64,000 nucleotides of DNA from Acidobacteriota bacterium. Its GTDB lineage: Bacteria; Acidobacteriota; JAAYUB01. The position numbers and the translations under genes are program-made. Where the stretch lies: contig JAKQOW010000051.1 in assembly GCA_029565065.1 (NCBI GenBank), positions 106,789-170,788 on the forward strand, read 5' to 3'. Shown piece by piece: positions 1 to 8,353 of this stretch (the first letter of the stretch is position 1; each line of letters opens with the position of its first letter). The notes beneath the pieces are model-generated. The model searched no databases, was not told the DNA's origin, and worked only from the letters and a program-made list of their open reading frames with translations.

Positions 1-1037
1 ACGCGAGCGTCCGCCAGGCCCACCTGGATGAGCCGCGATACCGGCTCGAACCGATAGCCCCGCCGGATCATGCCGACGATCAGGTCGTCCAGGATCGTCC
101 AGCCGCGCTCCTCCCGCCGCTGGCTCCCCGTGTGCATGAGGATGATCGCACCGTTGGCGCCACCCCGTAATCCACCGTCGAACGCAAGCAGGCGCTCCAG
201 GATCTGCGGGGCCGTAAGGTAGCGGGGTTCGGCCCGATCGGACACCCAGTCCAGAGAATCCATCGACTTGTCGCGAGATTCATTTCGTGTCCACGTTACC
301 TGCCGGTACCCGCGTTCTGCCGCCCACGCATTGATCGTCGGATTGGTCTCGCCGAACGGCGCCCGCCACAATTTGGTCATCGACTGGCCGGTCACGCTCC
401 GGAACACGACTTCGTTTTTTTCGAGCAAATCGTGCAGATATTCCCGAGTGAGTTCCGGCCGGGTGTCGTGGTGCCGGTTCTCTTCCCAGGTGGTCAAGTG
501 CACGTGGCGGTAGAGGTGGCTGCCGATTTCATGGCCGCCGGCCACGGCGGCCCGCACGGATTCGGGAAACCGTTCGAGGAACTCGCCCGTCAAGAAGAAC
601 GTGGCCGTGATGCCGCGTCGAGCCAGCACCAGGAGGATCGCCGGCAGATCGCAGTCGGTCGAATCGCCATCGAACGTCAGGCTGATCAGGGGCAGTCCAG
701 GGGAACCACGGGTGAAATGGTACGGTCCTTCCGCCGACCATTCCCGCTGCAACTGTCCCGGCAGAGCCAATGCCGGGGTGAATCGGGCGACGTCCGGTCG
801 GTTCCCTGTGGTCGGGCGCTGTGTCGGCGCCGGCTCGATCGAGTCGTCCGTACCGATTGGCTTCGCCGGTTTGTGACGCGGCGATGTCGAAAAAGGCGGG
901 GCGACCAGTCCGCCCATTACCGCCAGGATCAGCAACAATCCGAGTCCCCAAGCCAGGGGGCGGAACAGCGCGATTTTGGGTTGTCGCACGCCGTCGGCCG
1001 GATTCAATTCCTCGATCCTGGGCGGATCAGAAGCCAT
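1..1037 (-). CDS. Polysaccharide deacetylase, NodB fold, membrane anchored (3' end cut by window edge)
   Basis: Likely removes acyl groups from a cell-envelope or extracellular polysaccharide. About 345 codons are visible, open to the left edge. A short basic N-terminus is followed by one membrane segment at about residues 22-48. The NodB domain begins near residue 125 with SLTFDGDS (the family usually has TFDDG), then TATFFLTGEFL, then HEIGSHLYRHVHL with the metal-binding HxxxH, and the late ILMHTGS motif. The reading frame still runs at the edge, but the RGYRFEPVSRLI segment typical of the C-terminus is already present, so little is missing. The ATG start overlaps the end of the upstream amidohydrolase by 11 bp, implying co-transcription. 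Substrate is unknown. The swapped Gly/Asp in the first motif is a known type of variant, not proof of inactivity. Confidence 0.85.
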   Translation of the reverse strand, partial: MASDPPRIEELNPADGVRQPKIALFRPLAWGLGLLLILAVMGGLVAPPFSTSPRHKPAKPIGTDDSIEPAPTQRPTTGNRPDVARFTPALALPGQLQREWSAEGPYHFTRGSPGLPLISLTFDGDSTDCDLPAILLVLARRGITATFFLTGEFLERFPESVRAAVAGGHEIGSHLYRHVHLTTWEENRHHDTRPELTREYLHDLLEKNEVVFRSVTGQSMTKLWRAPFGETNPTINAWAAERGYRQVTWTRNESRDKSMDSLDWVSDRAEPRYLTAPQILERLLAFDGGLRGGANGAIILMHTGSQRREERGWTILDDLIVGMIRRGYRFEPVSRLIQVGLADAR

Positions 1038-2376
1038 ATTTTTCGGCGCGGGCGAGGTGCCGCGGCAATTCCAGGCGGATGTCTTCCTGGATCGTCTCCC
1101 GTTGGACCCGGGTGAACTGGCCGTTGCGATACAGAATCTCCCCGTCGACCAGAACCGCATACACGTCCGACGCACGGTACGCATAGACGATGGCCGCCAC
1201 CGGATCGGGCGATGGGAAACTGTGGAGCGGGTCCCGCTCCAGCACCACCAGATCGGCCTTTTTACCCGGCTCAATGCTGCCGATCTCTGACTCCAGCCCC
1301 AAGGCGCGGGCGCCGTCGATGGTGGCCATCCGCAGGACTTCCTGCGCCGGCAGGGCCAACGGCCCCCGCCGGACCTTCTGGATGAGCGCCGCGGTGCGCA
1401 TCTCGGTGAACATGTCCAGGTTGTTGTTGCACGGCGCCCCGTCCGCTCCGAGCGAGACCGAGATGCCGGCCGCCCGCATTTCCGGCACCATGGCCACGCC
1501 GGAGCCCAACTTCAAATTGGACGAGGGACAGTGCAGCACATGCATTCCTTCGTCCCGCAGGATGGTCATCTCTTCGTCATCCACCCAGACGCAGTGGGCC
1601 AGGTAAAGCAGCTCCCCCGGCAGTTCCAAATCCCGGAAGTACGTGACATTTTTGCGGCCGGTTTTTTCCCAAACCGCCTGCACTTCCTTTAGGTTCTCCG
1701 CGGCATGGGAATGGACGGGCACCCGGTCGGCGACGGCAAACTCTCGCAGTTCCCGGAATAACCGGTCCGAACAGGCGAGGGCGAACCGCGGCGCCAAGCC
1801 GGCGCGAATACGACCGTTTCCCCGGCCGTTCCATTCCTGATGCAGTCTCTGACCTTCCCGAATCGATTGGGCGGTCTTCTCGCGCAACGGGGCCGGCACC
1901 TGGTCGCCTTCGTCCATCATGCACTTGCACACAACGGCGCGAAAACCCAACTTTTCGACGGCCCGGAAGACCGCATCCGTGTGGTTGACCGTTTCCATGG
2001 TCAATGCGGTGGTCGTCCCGGATGCGATCAACTCCATCCCTCCCAGCATGGCGCTGAGATAGAGTGACTCCGGCGTGTGTGCCGCCTCGAGTGGCCAGAT
2101 CCTGCGGCGAAGCCAGTCCAACAGTTCCAGGTCGTCGGCCATCCCGCGGAACAGCGTCTGCGCCAGATGGACGTGAGTCTGGATGAATCCGGGGCAAAGC
2201 AGCCGGCCGTCAAGATCGATCGTATTGGTCAGGGAGCTGTCGAACCGGCCGATGGCACGTATCCGATTCCCATCGACCGCTACGTCGCCATCGATGATCT
2301 CCAGATCCCGATTCATGGTGACGATCCGGGCGTTTTTCAGCACCAGGAAGCGTTCAGGAGCCGTTTTTCCGTCCAC
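1027..2376 (-). CDS. mtaD: Amidohydrolase, MtaD/SsnA-type adenosine derivative deaminase
   Basis: 449-residue metal-dependent amidohydrolase, closest in pattern to 5-methylthioadenosine/S-adenosylhomocysteine deaminases. Metal ligands are all visible: H68 and H70 in FIQTHVHL, H224 in VHSHAAE, H261 in LAHCVWV and D312 in LGADGAP. The N-terminal strand-rich segment (LVLKNARIVTMN) and the C-terminal GSIEPGKKADLVVLE are standard for the family. The start is GTG with a GAGGA box 8 nt upstream. It is separated from the LysM gene upstream by a terminator at 2422-2457, so it needs its own promoter, and it overlaps the deacetylase downstream. Chlorohydrolase or guanine deaminase activity cannot be excluded from sequence alone. 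Confidence 0.8.
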   Translation of the reverse strand: MDGKTAPERFLVLKNARIVTMNRDLEIIDGDVAVDGNRIRAIGRFDSSLTNTIDLDGRLLCPGFIQTHVHLAQTLFRGMADDLELLDWLRRRIWPLEAAHTPESLYLSAMLGGMELIASGTTTALTMETVNHTDAVFRAVEKLGFRAVVCKCMMDEGDQVPAPLREKTAQSIREGQRLHQEWNGRGNGRIRAGLAPRFALACSDRLFRELREFAVADRVPVHSHAAENLKEVQAVWEKTGRKNVTYFRDLELPGELLYLAHCVWVDDEEMTILRDEGMHVLHCPSSNLKLGSGVAMVPEMRAAGISVSLGADGAPCNNNLDMFTEMRTAALIQKVRRGPLALPAQEVLRMATIDGARALGLESEIGSIEPGKKADLVVLERDPLHSFPSPDPVAAIVYAYRASDVYAVLVDGEILYRNGQFTRVQRETIQEDIRLELPRHLARAEKYGF

Positions 2377-2421
2377 AACAGGTATCCTCGAGCCAGATTG
2401 ACGGCCACCATCGGTACAGGC

Positions 2422-2457
2422 AAAAAAAAAGTGCTAACCCGGCCGCCGGATTAGCAC
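2422..2457 (-). terminator. Intrinsic terminator of the LysM gene
   Basis: Read on the minus strand: a 7-bp stem (GTGCTAA/TTAGCAC, extended by GC pairs inside) followed directly by nine Ts. It lies 19 bp beyond the LysM gene stop and before the amidohydrolase start. Confidence 0.85.
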
Positions 2458-2475
2458 GTTCTGAATCAGGCTGTC

Positions 2476-3741
2476 TTACTGGAGCTGGATGTAATTGCCC
2501 AGATCCAGGCTTTGGCGGGCGTTGATCACCTTGGCCTTGGCGGTGTTTTCGAAGACCTGGATGATGACCACCTCGCCCAGGATGATGCGGGGGATTTCCC
2601 GCTTGACCGTAGCCGCGTGGCTGGCTGCTTTGAAGCCGGGTTCCACTTTTTCCTTGTAGCTGTCGTACCGGTTCGATGGGTAGAACTCATCCGTTTGCTT
2701 ATATTTTCCCTCGACACGGTACACCGTGCAGATCTGTCCGGGCGCCACATTCTGGTTGCGGCCCAGGTTCAGGTACACGACGTTGCCGGAGCCGGCGATA
2801 CTCAGGCTGTCCTCGATGTAGACGATGTTGCCGGTAGATTTTCCGTTGTCTTCAATGAAGCGCTGCGGTTTGCGGGCCTTGTCCCGCACGAGCTTGTCGG
2901 TCTCCTGGAATGGCACCAGAGCATCCCCGATGTGCACGGCCCGTGTGGCGAGGTCGACCTGCGCAATGGCCTTGTCGTCATGGGCGATGAGCACCTTCAG
3001 CGTGCCCAACTCCAGATAGTAGTAACCCACAAAGGCATTGGTGACCGGATTGTGGATCTCACCGGCGGAACGCAGGATGCTGAAGCGTTGGCCCGGGGAC
3101 ACATTCTGACGCATCCCCTTGTTGATGTAAACGATCTCACCCTCATCGAAGTAGCGCTGGATGTTTTCGTCTTCGGCTCCGACAATGAACGTGTCAAAGA
3201 CCATCGGTGTCTGGTTGATGCGTCCCGTGCCGTACAGTTCGTAATCGGTGGCATAATATGTATCGATGTCTTTCACCACGAGATCCAGCGGCTTGCGCTC
3301 GAATTTCGTAGGTGGCAACTGCCGCTTAAGAGCACCCATGCTTTCAACCGGCTCTTCGGTCACCACTTCGGGTTCAGCGGGAACCTCGGGTCGATCCACC
3401 AGTTTAGGCTGCTCGATCAGCAGCGGGTCACCCGGATAGATCCAGTGCGGATTGGTGATATACGTATTCAACTCCCAGATCTGGGGCCAGAGGTAAGGAT
3501 TGTTCAGGTATTGGCGAGCCAGATCCCACAACGTATCACCCCGCTGGACCACGTGCACCCTCGCCTCCTGGCCGAACTCCGGCGCAGTGTACGGCGACCA
3601 ATGACCATCCTGCTGCTTGCTCAGGTTCTTGAGCGGTGCGCCCTGGGCCGGAACGTTGGTCGCGGGTGCCTGAACGGTCTGACTGACCGCCACGGCAGTC
3701 AAAAGAGACAGAAGAAGGACAATTTTAGCTATCTTGCTCAT
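2476..3741 (-). CDS. Secreted LysM-domain protein
   Basis: 421-residue exported protein that probably binds peptidoglycan in the periplasm. A signal peptide (KIAKIVLLLSLLTAVAVSQ) is followed by a LysM domain at about residues 60-110: VHVVQRGDTLWDLARQYL, then NPYLWPQIWELN, then WIYPGDPLLI. A proline/glutamate-rich linker follows. The remaining 280 residues hold two similar modules, marked by QNVSPGQRFSILR and QNVAPGQICTVYR, each followed by a strand-rich segment ending in a 'GxxxVI...A.A.V' pattern, which suggests a duplicated beta-barrel domain. The ATG at 3741 is chosen because GAGGTGG precedes it; an upstream GTG would add two residues. The catalytic function of the C-terminal part, if any, is not recognisable. 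Confidence 0.8.
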   Translation of the reverse strand: MSKIAKIVLLLSLLTAVAVSQTVQAPATNVPAQGAPLKNLSKQQDGHWSPYTAPEFGQEARVHVVQRGDTLWDLARQYLNNPYLWPQIWELNTYITNPHWIYPGDPLLIEQPKLVDRPEVPAEPEVVTEEPVESMGALKRQLPPTKFERKPLDLVVKDIDTYYATDYELYGTGRINQTPMVFDTFIVGAEDENIQRYFDEGEIVYINKGMRQNVSPGQRFSILRSAGEIHNPVTNAFVGYYYLELGTLKVLIAHDDKAIAQVDLATRAVHIGDALVPFQETDKLVRDKARKPQRFIEDNGKSTGNIVYIEDSLSIAGSGNVVYLNLGRNQNVAPGQICTVYRVEGKYKQTDEFYPSNRYDSYKEKVEPGFKAASHAATVKREIPRIILGEVVIIQVFENTAKAKVINARQSLDLGNYIQLQ

Positions 3742-3844
3742 GACCACCTCGTAGGCAGTAAGCTAATTCATTGTATTCATTTGATCACTAGTAATAGCAC
3801 GTTAACAAATAACGATTGTTTTTGTCAATACAAAATGTGATAAA

Positions 3845-3872
3845 AGTGTAGCACTTACAAGAAATCTGACAA
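3845..3872 (-). promoter_or_regulatory. Candidate sigma-70 promoter of the LysM gene
   Basis: On the minus strand TTGTCA, 16 nt, TACACT, in a strongly AT-rich stretch. It would give a leader of about 95 nt. A second TTGACA lies further downstream but has no good -10 partner. Confidence 0.4.
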
Positions 3873-3927
3873 AATAATTTAATCCGTCCTCAATGCAATC
3901 TGATTCAAGAGTAACCCGGTGTAAATA

Positions 3928-3956
3928 AACAAGGCCGGGCGATGCCCGGCCTTGTT
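3928..3956 (-). terminator. Strong hairpin after the Pal-like lipoprotein gene
   Basis: Perfect 13-bp inverted repeat (AACAAGGCCGGGC / GCCCGGCCTTGTT) with a 3-nt loop, 22 bp beyond the stop at 3978. On the minus strand it is followed by TATTTA rather than a pure T run, so termination is likely but not textbook. Confidence 0.7.
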
Positions 3957-3977
3957 AACATTCTCGGAAAAAAACAG

Positions 3978-4676
3978 TTAGCGGGCTTCGAGCAACTTGA
4001 TGGTCACGCGCCGGTTCTGTTTGCGCCCCTCGGCGGTCTTGTTGTCGGCTACCGGGTTGGTCTTGCCGAGCCCGACGACGAAGATCCGGTTCAGATCCAC
4101 GCTCTTTTCGCCCACCATGTAGCGGACGACACTCTGAACGCGCTTCTCGCTGAGGCCGTAGTTGTATTCTTCTGACCCGATACCGTCGGTGTAACCCTCG
4201 AGAGTTAGCACCATGTTCTTGTTACCGGCGAACAGGCGGGCCGCCTCATCCAGCGTCGCCTTGGCTTCATCCGTCAGGGCGGACTTGTTGAAGTCAAAGT
4301 GGACGTTCTTGGTGTCGACAACCGCATAGTTATTGCGGGCATCAAAACGGGCACGCAGCTCGGTGACACCCGTGTTGGCTTGGGTGGCGAGCCCCTTGGC
4401 ATCAGTGCCGATCCGCTTCGCTTCTTCAGCCTTGGCGTCGGCCGTGGCCGCTTTGTCGGACACCTGCTCGATGCGGGAGCTCAGCTGCTTGTTCAGGCTG
4501 GAGAGCTCATTGATCTGGCCGTTGAGCTTGGACACTTCCTGATCCATTTTCTGGTTGACGCGTGTTTCTGACGTCTGGACCTCTTCCCGGACGAACTTCT
4601 TGGTTGCGCAGCCGGAGAACAGAACCAGGGCCAGGATGGACAGCACCACCAGGATCAGCATAGTGTTTCTCTTCAT
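3978..4676 (-). CDS. OmpA/Pal-family outer-membrane lipoprotein
   Basis: 232-residue lipoprotein that probably links the outer membrane to peptidoglycan. The signal sequence ends in the lipobox LFSGC. A central alpha-helical region (about residues 35-115), rich in Lys, Glu, Gln and Ala with heptad-like spacing, looks like a coiled coil. The C-terminal OmpA-like domain (about 125-230) carries VHFDFNKSAL, LEGYTDGIGS and the LSEKRVQSVV helix that contacts diaminopimelate in this family. The ATG at 4676 has GGAGG 7 nt upstream; the open frame extends further upstream without a ribosome site. A hairpin terminator follows. It lacks the Tol neighbours of a classical pal gene, so it may be an additional OmpA-like protein rather than Pal itself. 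Confidence 0.85.
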   Translation of the reverse strand: MKRNTMLILVVLSILALVLFSGCATKKFVREEVQTSETRVNQKMDQEVSKLNGQINELSSLNKQLSSRIEQVSDKAATADAKAEEAKRIGTDAKGLATQANTGVTELRARFDARNNYAVVDTKNVHFDFNKSALTDEAKATLDEAARLFAGNKNMVLTLEGYTDGIGSEEYNYGLSEKRVQSVVRYMVGEKSVDLNRIFVVGLGKTNPVADNKTAEGRKQNRRVTIKLLEAR

Positions 4677-4752
4677 GATCGAACCTCCAAAAGCATTGAA
4701 GTGGATAATACCTTTATTCAATAATTATTTGGGACTTGCTTATTTGATGCAG

Positions 4753-4782
4753 ATTATGTCGAACCGTGCCTATCATAGTCAA
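4753..4782 (-). promoter_or_regulatory. Sigma-70 promoter of the Pal-like lipoprotein gene
   Basis: On the minus strand TTGACT, 18 nt, CATAAT, each hexamer 5/6 to consensus. Predicted leader is about 70 nt. It lies in the 142-bp divergent region shared with truB. Confidence 0.6.
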
Positions 4783-4818
4783 TATAATTTTAAAAGACAA
4801 CAGTTTTGTGGGAATTTT

Positions 4819-5724
4819 ATGACCCAAACACAGAGCAGCGGAGTACTGATCATCGACAAACCGGCTGGGCTGACCTCGCATGACGTCGTCGCCCGGCTAC
4901 GCCGGTGTCTGCCCGACACCAAGGTCGGCCACGGCGGAACCCTGGACCCGATGGCCACCGGAGTCTTGCCCGTGCTGCTGCATCGGGCCACCCGGCTCGC
5001 CCAATTCCTGCTGCACGCCGACAAGGAGTATGGCGGGATCATCCGCTTCGGCTGGGCCACCGACACCCACGACCGTGAGGGCGAACCACTGGCGGACCCT
5101 CGCCCGGTTAATTTTACGCGAACCGACATAGACGAATGGGTTGGAGGTTTTGTCGGGAACATCATCCAGTCCCCCCCAGCCTATTCGGCGATCAAATGGC
5201 GTGGTCGTCCGCTCTATCAATACGCCCGGCGCGGCTTGTCTGCGCCCCGCCCGGAGCGACCGGTGCGCGTGGATGCTTTCGACGTCTTCGCCTGGGATCC
5301 GCCCGACCTGCAATTCCGGCTGGCCTGCTCCGGGGGGACATACGTCAGGTCCATCGCACATGAGCTCGGAGAAAAGGCGGGATGCGGCGCCCATCTCCAT
5401 GCGTTGTGCCGCCGGCGGTTGGGTCCGTTTCTGCTGGAGCACGCCGCCGCCCTGGAGGACCTCCTCGCCGCACCCGACCAAATCGCCGCCCGGGTGCTCC
5501 CCCCGGACAGCCTGGTGAAACACCTGCCCCCGTGGCCGTGCCCGCCGGAGACCGCCGCCCGCGTCCGGAATGGTGTTGAATTTCCCCTGCCCGAAAGCGA
5601 TCCGCATCCGGACGGCACCCAGTTTCGCCTGATGGATGCGGCGGGCGCGTTGATTGCCGTGGGCCGGGTGCGCACCCTGGACGAAGGCCGGAGAGTGCTT
5701 CGGCCCGAGATCGTGCTCGCTTAA
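4819..5724 (+). CDS. truB: tRNA pseudouridine(55) synthase
   Basis: 301-residue TruB, which converts U55 of the tRNA T-loop to pseudouridine. The N-terminus reads GVLIIDKPAGLTSHDVV. The catalytic aspartate is D43 in HGGTLDPMATGVLP. Further family motifs are YGGIIRFGWATDTHDREG, QSPPAYSAIKWRGRPLYQYAR and CSGGTYVRSIAHELG. The ATG at 4819 is selected because the family motif starts eight residues later; the open frame extends upstream without homology. It stands alone rather than beside rbfA or rpsO. Its TAA overlaps the TAA of the convergent M20 peptidase gene: both stops share the palindrome TTAA at 5721-5724. Confidence 0.95.
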   Translation: MTQTQSSGVLIIDKPAGLTSHDVVARLRRCLPDTKVGHGGTLDPMATGVLPVLLHRATRLAQFLLHADKEYGGIIRFGWATDTHDREGEPLADPRPVNFTRTDIDEWVGGFVGNIIQSPPAYSAIKWRGRPLYQYARRGLSAPRPERPVRVDAFDVFAWDPPDLQFRLACSGGTYVRSIAHELGEKAGCGAHLHALCRRRLGPFLLEHAAALEDLLAAPDQIAARVLPPDSLVKHLPPWPCPPETAARVRNGVEFPLPESDPHPDGTQFRLMDAAGALIAVGRVRTLDEGRRVLRPEIVLA

Positions 5725-7112
5725 ACACCCGGTCGGTTGGAGCACCCGAACAAATCGATCACGCGTCCGATGAATTTGATCCCCAGGATGAAGTCGTGCA
5801 CCCGGATGTTCTCGTTCGGGGCGTGGATGTGCGAACCTTGATGGGCCACGCCGAACGAGAGCACCGGCAACCGATGCGGTGCGCACACGTGGTACATCGG
5901 CCCGCTGGCTGCCATCATCGGCAAGAATGACGGTTCGGCATGGAACGCTTCGAGACTGGCCTGGCGAATCCTGGCCAGGTGCTCCGCTGACGGCTGGTGT
6001 CGGTAACCGGGAATCGCACATTTGAGCAGCAGCTCCACGTCGCCAAAGCCATGGGCGTCCAGATGGGCCCGCAACAGTTTCACCACCAGCTCGGGTGTCA
6101 GATCCGGCACCAGACGCAGGTCCACATTCGCCCAGGCCTCCCGTGGCATGATCGTCTTGGTGCCGCCCTTCGTGTACCCCGCACGGATGCCGCAGATGTT
6201 GAGCGACGGGTGAAAAAACAGCCTCTCCATGAGTTCACGCGGGTCGTTTGAGTGGAGGAACTCCCTGATGCCAAAGAGTTCGCGGTAATAATCCGGGTCG
6301 AAATCCGACGGCACCAGTCGGTCCCGGTCCTCGGCCGAAACAGGCCGAACGTGGGCGTCCAGGCCGTCGATGGTGATGTTGCCGCGGGCATCGCGCAGTG
6401 AAGTCAGGGCGTAGAGCAGCCGCCAAACCGGGCTGTCGACGATCGCCGCCATCGCGGAATGGATATCGCTCCGCAGCGTGGAACAGCGCAGCTCGACGTA
6501 GGCCATTCCTTTCAACCCGAAACTGATGTAGGGATGGCCGCTGTTGTCCAGCACGCCCGACCCCCAGAAGCACAGATCGGCCTGGAACAGCTCCTTCTCG
6601 GTCTGGGCCAGCCGTTCCATGTTGAAGCTGCCCAATTCCTCTTCGCCTTCAAAGAGGAACTTGACCCGGAATGGCAGATCGCCAATCACTTTACGGTAGG
6701 TTTCCACGGCGGCCAGCGCCGCGGACAGGCTGCCCTTGTTGTCAGCGGCGCCGCGGGCGTAGATATAGCCGTCATGCACCTCGGCGGAGAAAGGGCCGAA
6801 GTCCCATTCGTTCAGCGGCTCCACGGGCTGCACGTCATAGTGATTGTAAAACAGGATGGTGGGCGGTCCGGACCCGACCTCGCCGTACAGATAGGGCTTG
6901 CTGTCCCCGCAGGTGATCTGCCGGACCTGACATCCCATCCGGAGCATGAACTGTTCAATCAAAGACGCCGTCGAGGTCATCCCGATCGTGTTGGTGATGA
7001 TTGACGGTTCCCGCAGCAGCGATTGCAGCTCCTGGACATAATCCATGCTGTGGTCCTCGACGTAACGGTAGAACTGCTGCATGTGCTTGTCGGCTTCGCG
7101 CTTGCTGTTCAT
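5721..7112 (-). CDS. M20 family dipeptidase/carboxypeptidase
   Basis: 463-residue zinc-dependent M20 peptidase, likely cytosolic and active on dipeptides or acylated amino acids. Metal and catalytic residues are in place: H91 and D93 in YNHYDVQPV, D124 in ARGAADNKGS, E157/E158 in FEGEEELGS, and the C-terminal HIHAPNENI histidine. The dimerisation domain sits between about residues 215 and 345. The ATG at 7112 follows AGGAG by 11 nt; an upstream in-frame start would overlap the DUF362 gene. It lies 48 bp downstream of the DUF362 gene on the same strand, so the two are probably one transcript. Substrate cannot be assigned. Confidence 0.88.
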   Translation of the reverse strand: MNSKREADKHMQQFYRYVEDHSMDYVQELQSLLREPSIITNTIGMTSTASLIEQFMLRMGCQVRQITCGDSKPYLYGEVGSGPPTILFYNHYDVQPVEPLNEWDFGPFSAEVHDGYIYARGAADNKGSLSAALAAVETYRKVIGDLPFRVKFLFEGEEELGSFNMERLAQTEKELFQADLCFWGSGVLDNSGHPYISFGLKGMAYVELRCSTLRSDIHSAMAAIVDSPVWRLLYALTSLRDARGNITIDGLDAHVRPVSAEDRDRLVPSDFDPDYYRELFGIREFLHSNDPRELMERLFFHPSLNICGIRAGYTKGGTKTIMPREAWANVDLRLVPDLTPELVVKLLRAHLDAHGFGDVELLLKCAIPGYRHQPSAEHLARIRQASLEAFHAEPSFLPMMAASGPMYHVCAPHRLPVLSFGVAHQGSHIHAPNENIRVHDFILGIKFIGRVIDLFGCSNRPGV

Positions 7113-7160
7113 AAACTCTGCTCTCCTTTTGGCGGCGGATCGCACCACCGCCACATCCAT

Positions 7161-8264
7161 TCACATCTCGACCAGCCGATACCGGCGGCTGCCGAGGCCG
7201 ATCTCTTCAGCATATTCCAACTGGCGTTGCCAGTTGACTTCAGGACACAGCGCGGCCAGTTTGTCCTCCCGGGCAGCGCGGCGACCGATCTGACTGGCCG
7301 CGATCGATTCTTCGGCGTTGAGCAGGTCCACCGACGCCTGATCGATCGCGACAGGATCCCGGGCGGCCAGGATGCCGATGTCTGGAACGATGGGATCGTC
7401 GTTGTAGGGAAAGCAGTCACAGTCCGGCGTGATATCGAGGAGGAAATTGACGAACAGATACCGCTCCTTGAGCCGGTGCAACACGCCGTAGGTAGTTTCT
7501 GCGATTTTCTCCCCCAGGACCTCCGGTTTCTCGGCCCAAAGGATCTTCAAGGCTTCCTCGGGGCAGGCCGGGATGCATTCCGCACACCCGACGCACCGCT
7601 CGTACGTGAAGTGGGCTTTGGCGCTCTCGATATGGATCGCTCCGTACTGGCAGACCGTGGCACAGCGGGCGCAGCCGGTGCAGGCGGTCCGGTCCGAAAA
7701 CTCAGGGTGGACAGAGCCGCTATGCATCAGTTGTTTCATGGAGCGCGATCCCAGCCCCATTCCGATGTTCTTCAGGGTGCCGCCGAACGCGCAGGCCAGA
7801 TGCCCCTTGAAGTGGGCGAGGCTCACCAGAGCGTCCATCTCACCCACGACGCTGCCCACTTTCACCCGACGAAAATGCTTCAGGTTCACCTCGGTCTCGA
7901 GATAACTTTCCGACCTCAGGCCGTCCGCCATGATGACGGGTGCGCCCACCTGTGTCAGTCCGAAACCGTGCTCCTCGGCCAGGACGAGATGGTCCACCGA
8001 GTTGGTTCGGTGTCCGTGGTACAGAGTGTTGGAATCCGTGAGAAAGGGTTTGGCTCCCCGAGCCTTGAGCGTGTCCACCACCCGGCGGACAAACAGCGGG
8101 CGCAGAAACGCGGTGTTGCCGCGCTCACCGAAACTCAGCTTGATCCCCACCAGGTCACGCGGCCGGACGAACTCGAGCCCCGCCGCCTCCAGCAATTTTT
8201 CCAGCCGATCCAGCAAACTGCGCTTGCCAGTCAACCGCGACCTAATTAAAAAGACGTCCTTCAT
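7161..8264 (-). CDS. DUF362 protein with two 4Fe-4S clusters
   Basis: 367 residues. Residues 1-190 form the DUF362 domain (VGIKLSFGERGNTAFLRP, LTDSNTLYHGHRTNS, HFKGHLACAFGGTLKNIGMGL). Residues about 200-265 carry two ferredoxin-type cluster motifs, CTGCARCATVC and CVGCAECIPAC. A second DUF362 segment follows, with DCDCFPYNDDPIVPDIGILAARDPVAID. Members of this family are usually annotated as iron-sulfur cluster binding proteins of unknown reaction. ATG start with pyk divergent 89 bp away. Co-transcribed with the M20 peptidase, but no metabolic link between the two is evident. Confidence 0.85.
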   Translation of the reverse strand: MKDVFLIRSRLTGKRSLLDRLEKLLEAAGLEFVRPRDLVGIKLSFGERGNTAFLRPLFVRRVVDTLKARGAKPFLTDSNTLYHGHRTNSVDHLVLAEEHGFGLTQVGAPVIMADGLRSESYLETEVNLKHFRRVKVGSVVGEMDALVSLAHFKGHLACAFGGTLKNIGMGLGSRSMKQLMHSGSVHPEFSDRTACTGCARCATVCQYGAIHIESAKAHFTYERCVGCAECIPACPEEALKILWAEKPEVLGEKIAETTYGVLHRLKERYLFVNFLLDITPDCDCFPYNDDPIVPDIGILAARDPVAIDQASVDLLNAEESIAASQIGRRAAREDKLAALCPEVNWQRQLEYAEEIGLGSRRYRLVEM

Positions 8265-8353
8265 GGTTGCCCCTTCCGAACGAATGGCTGAGTGGAACCC
8301 GGTGCAAAGTTATTATAGAATGCTATCATCCTATCCGCCAACAGGTGATCGCC

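Noticed and set aside
2512..3840. 442-codon plus-strand open frame opposite the LysM gene
   Set aside because: It lies antisense to a gene with signal peptide and LysM domain, has no ribosome site and no recognisable domain; a reverse-frame shadow of GC-rich coding sequence.
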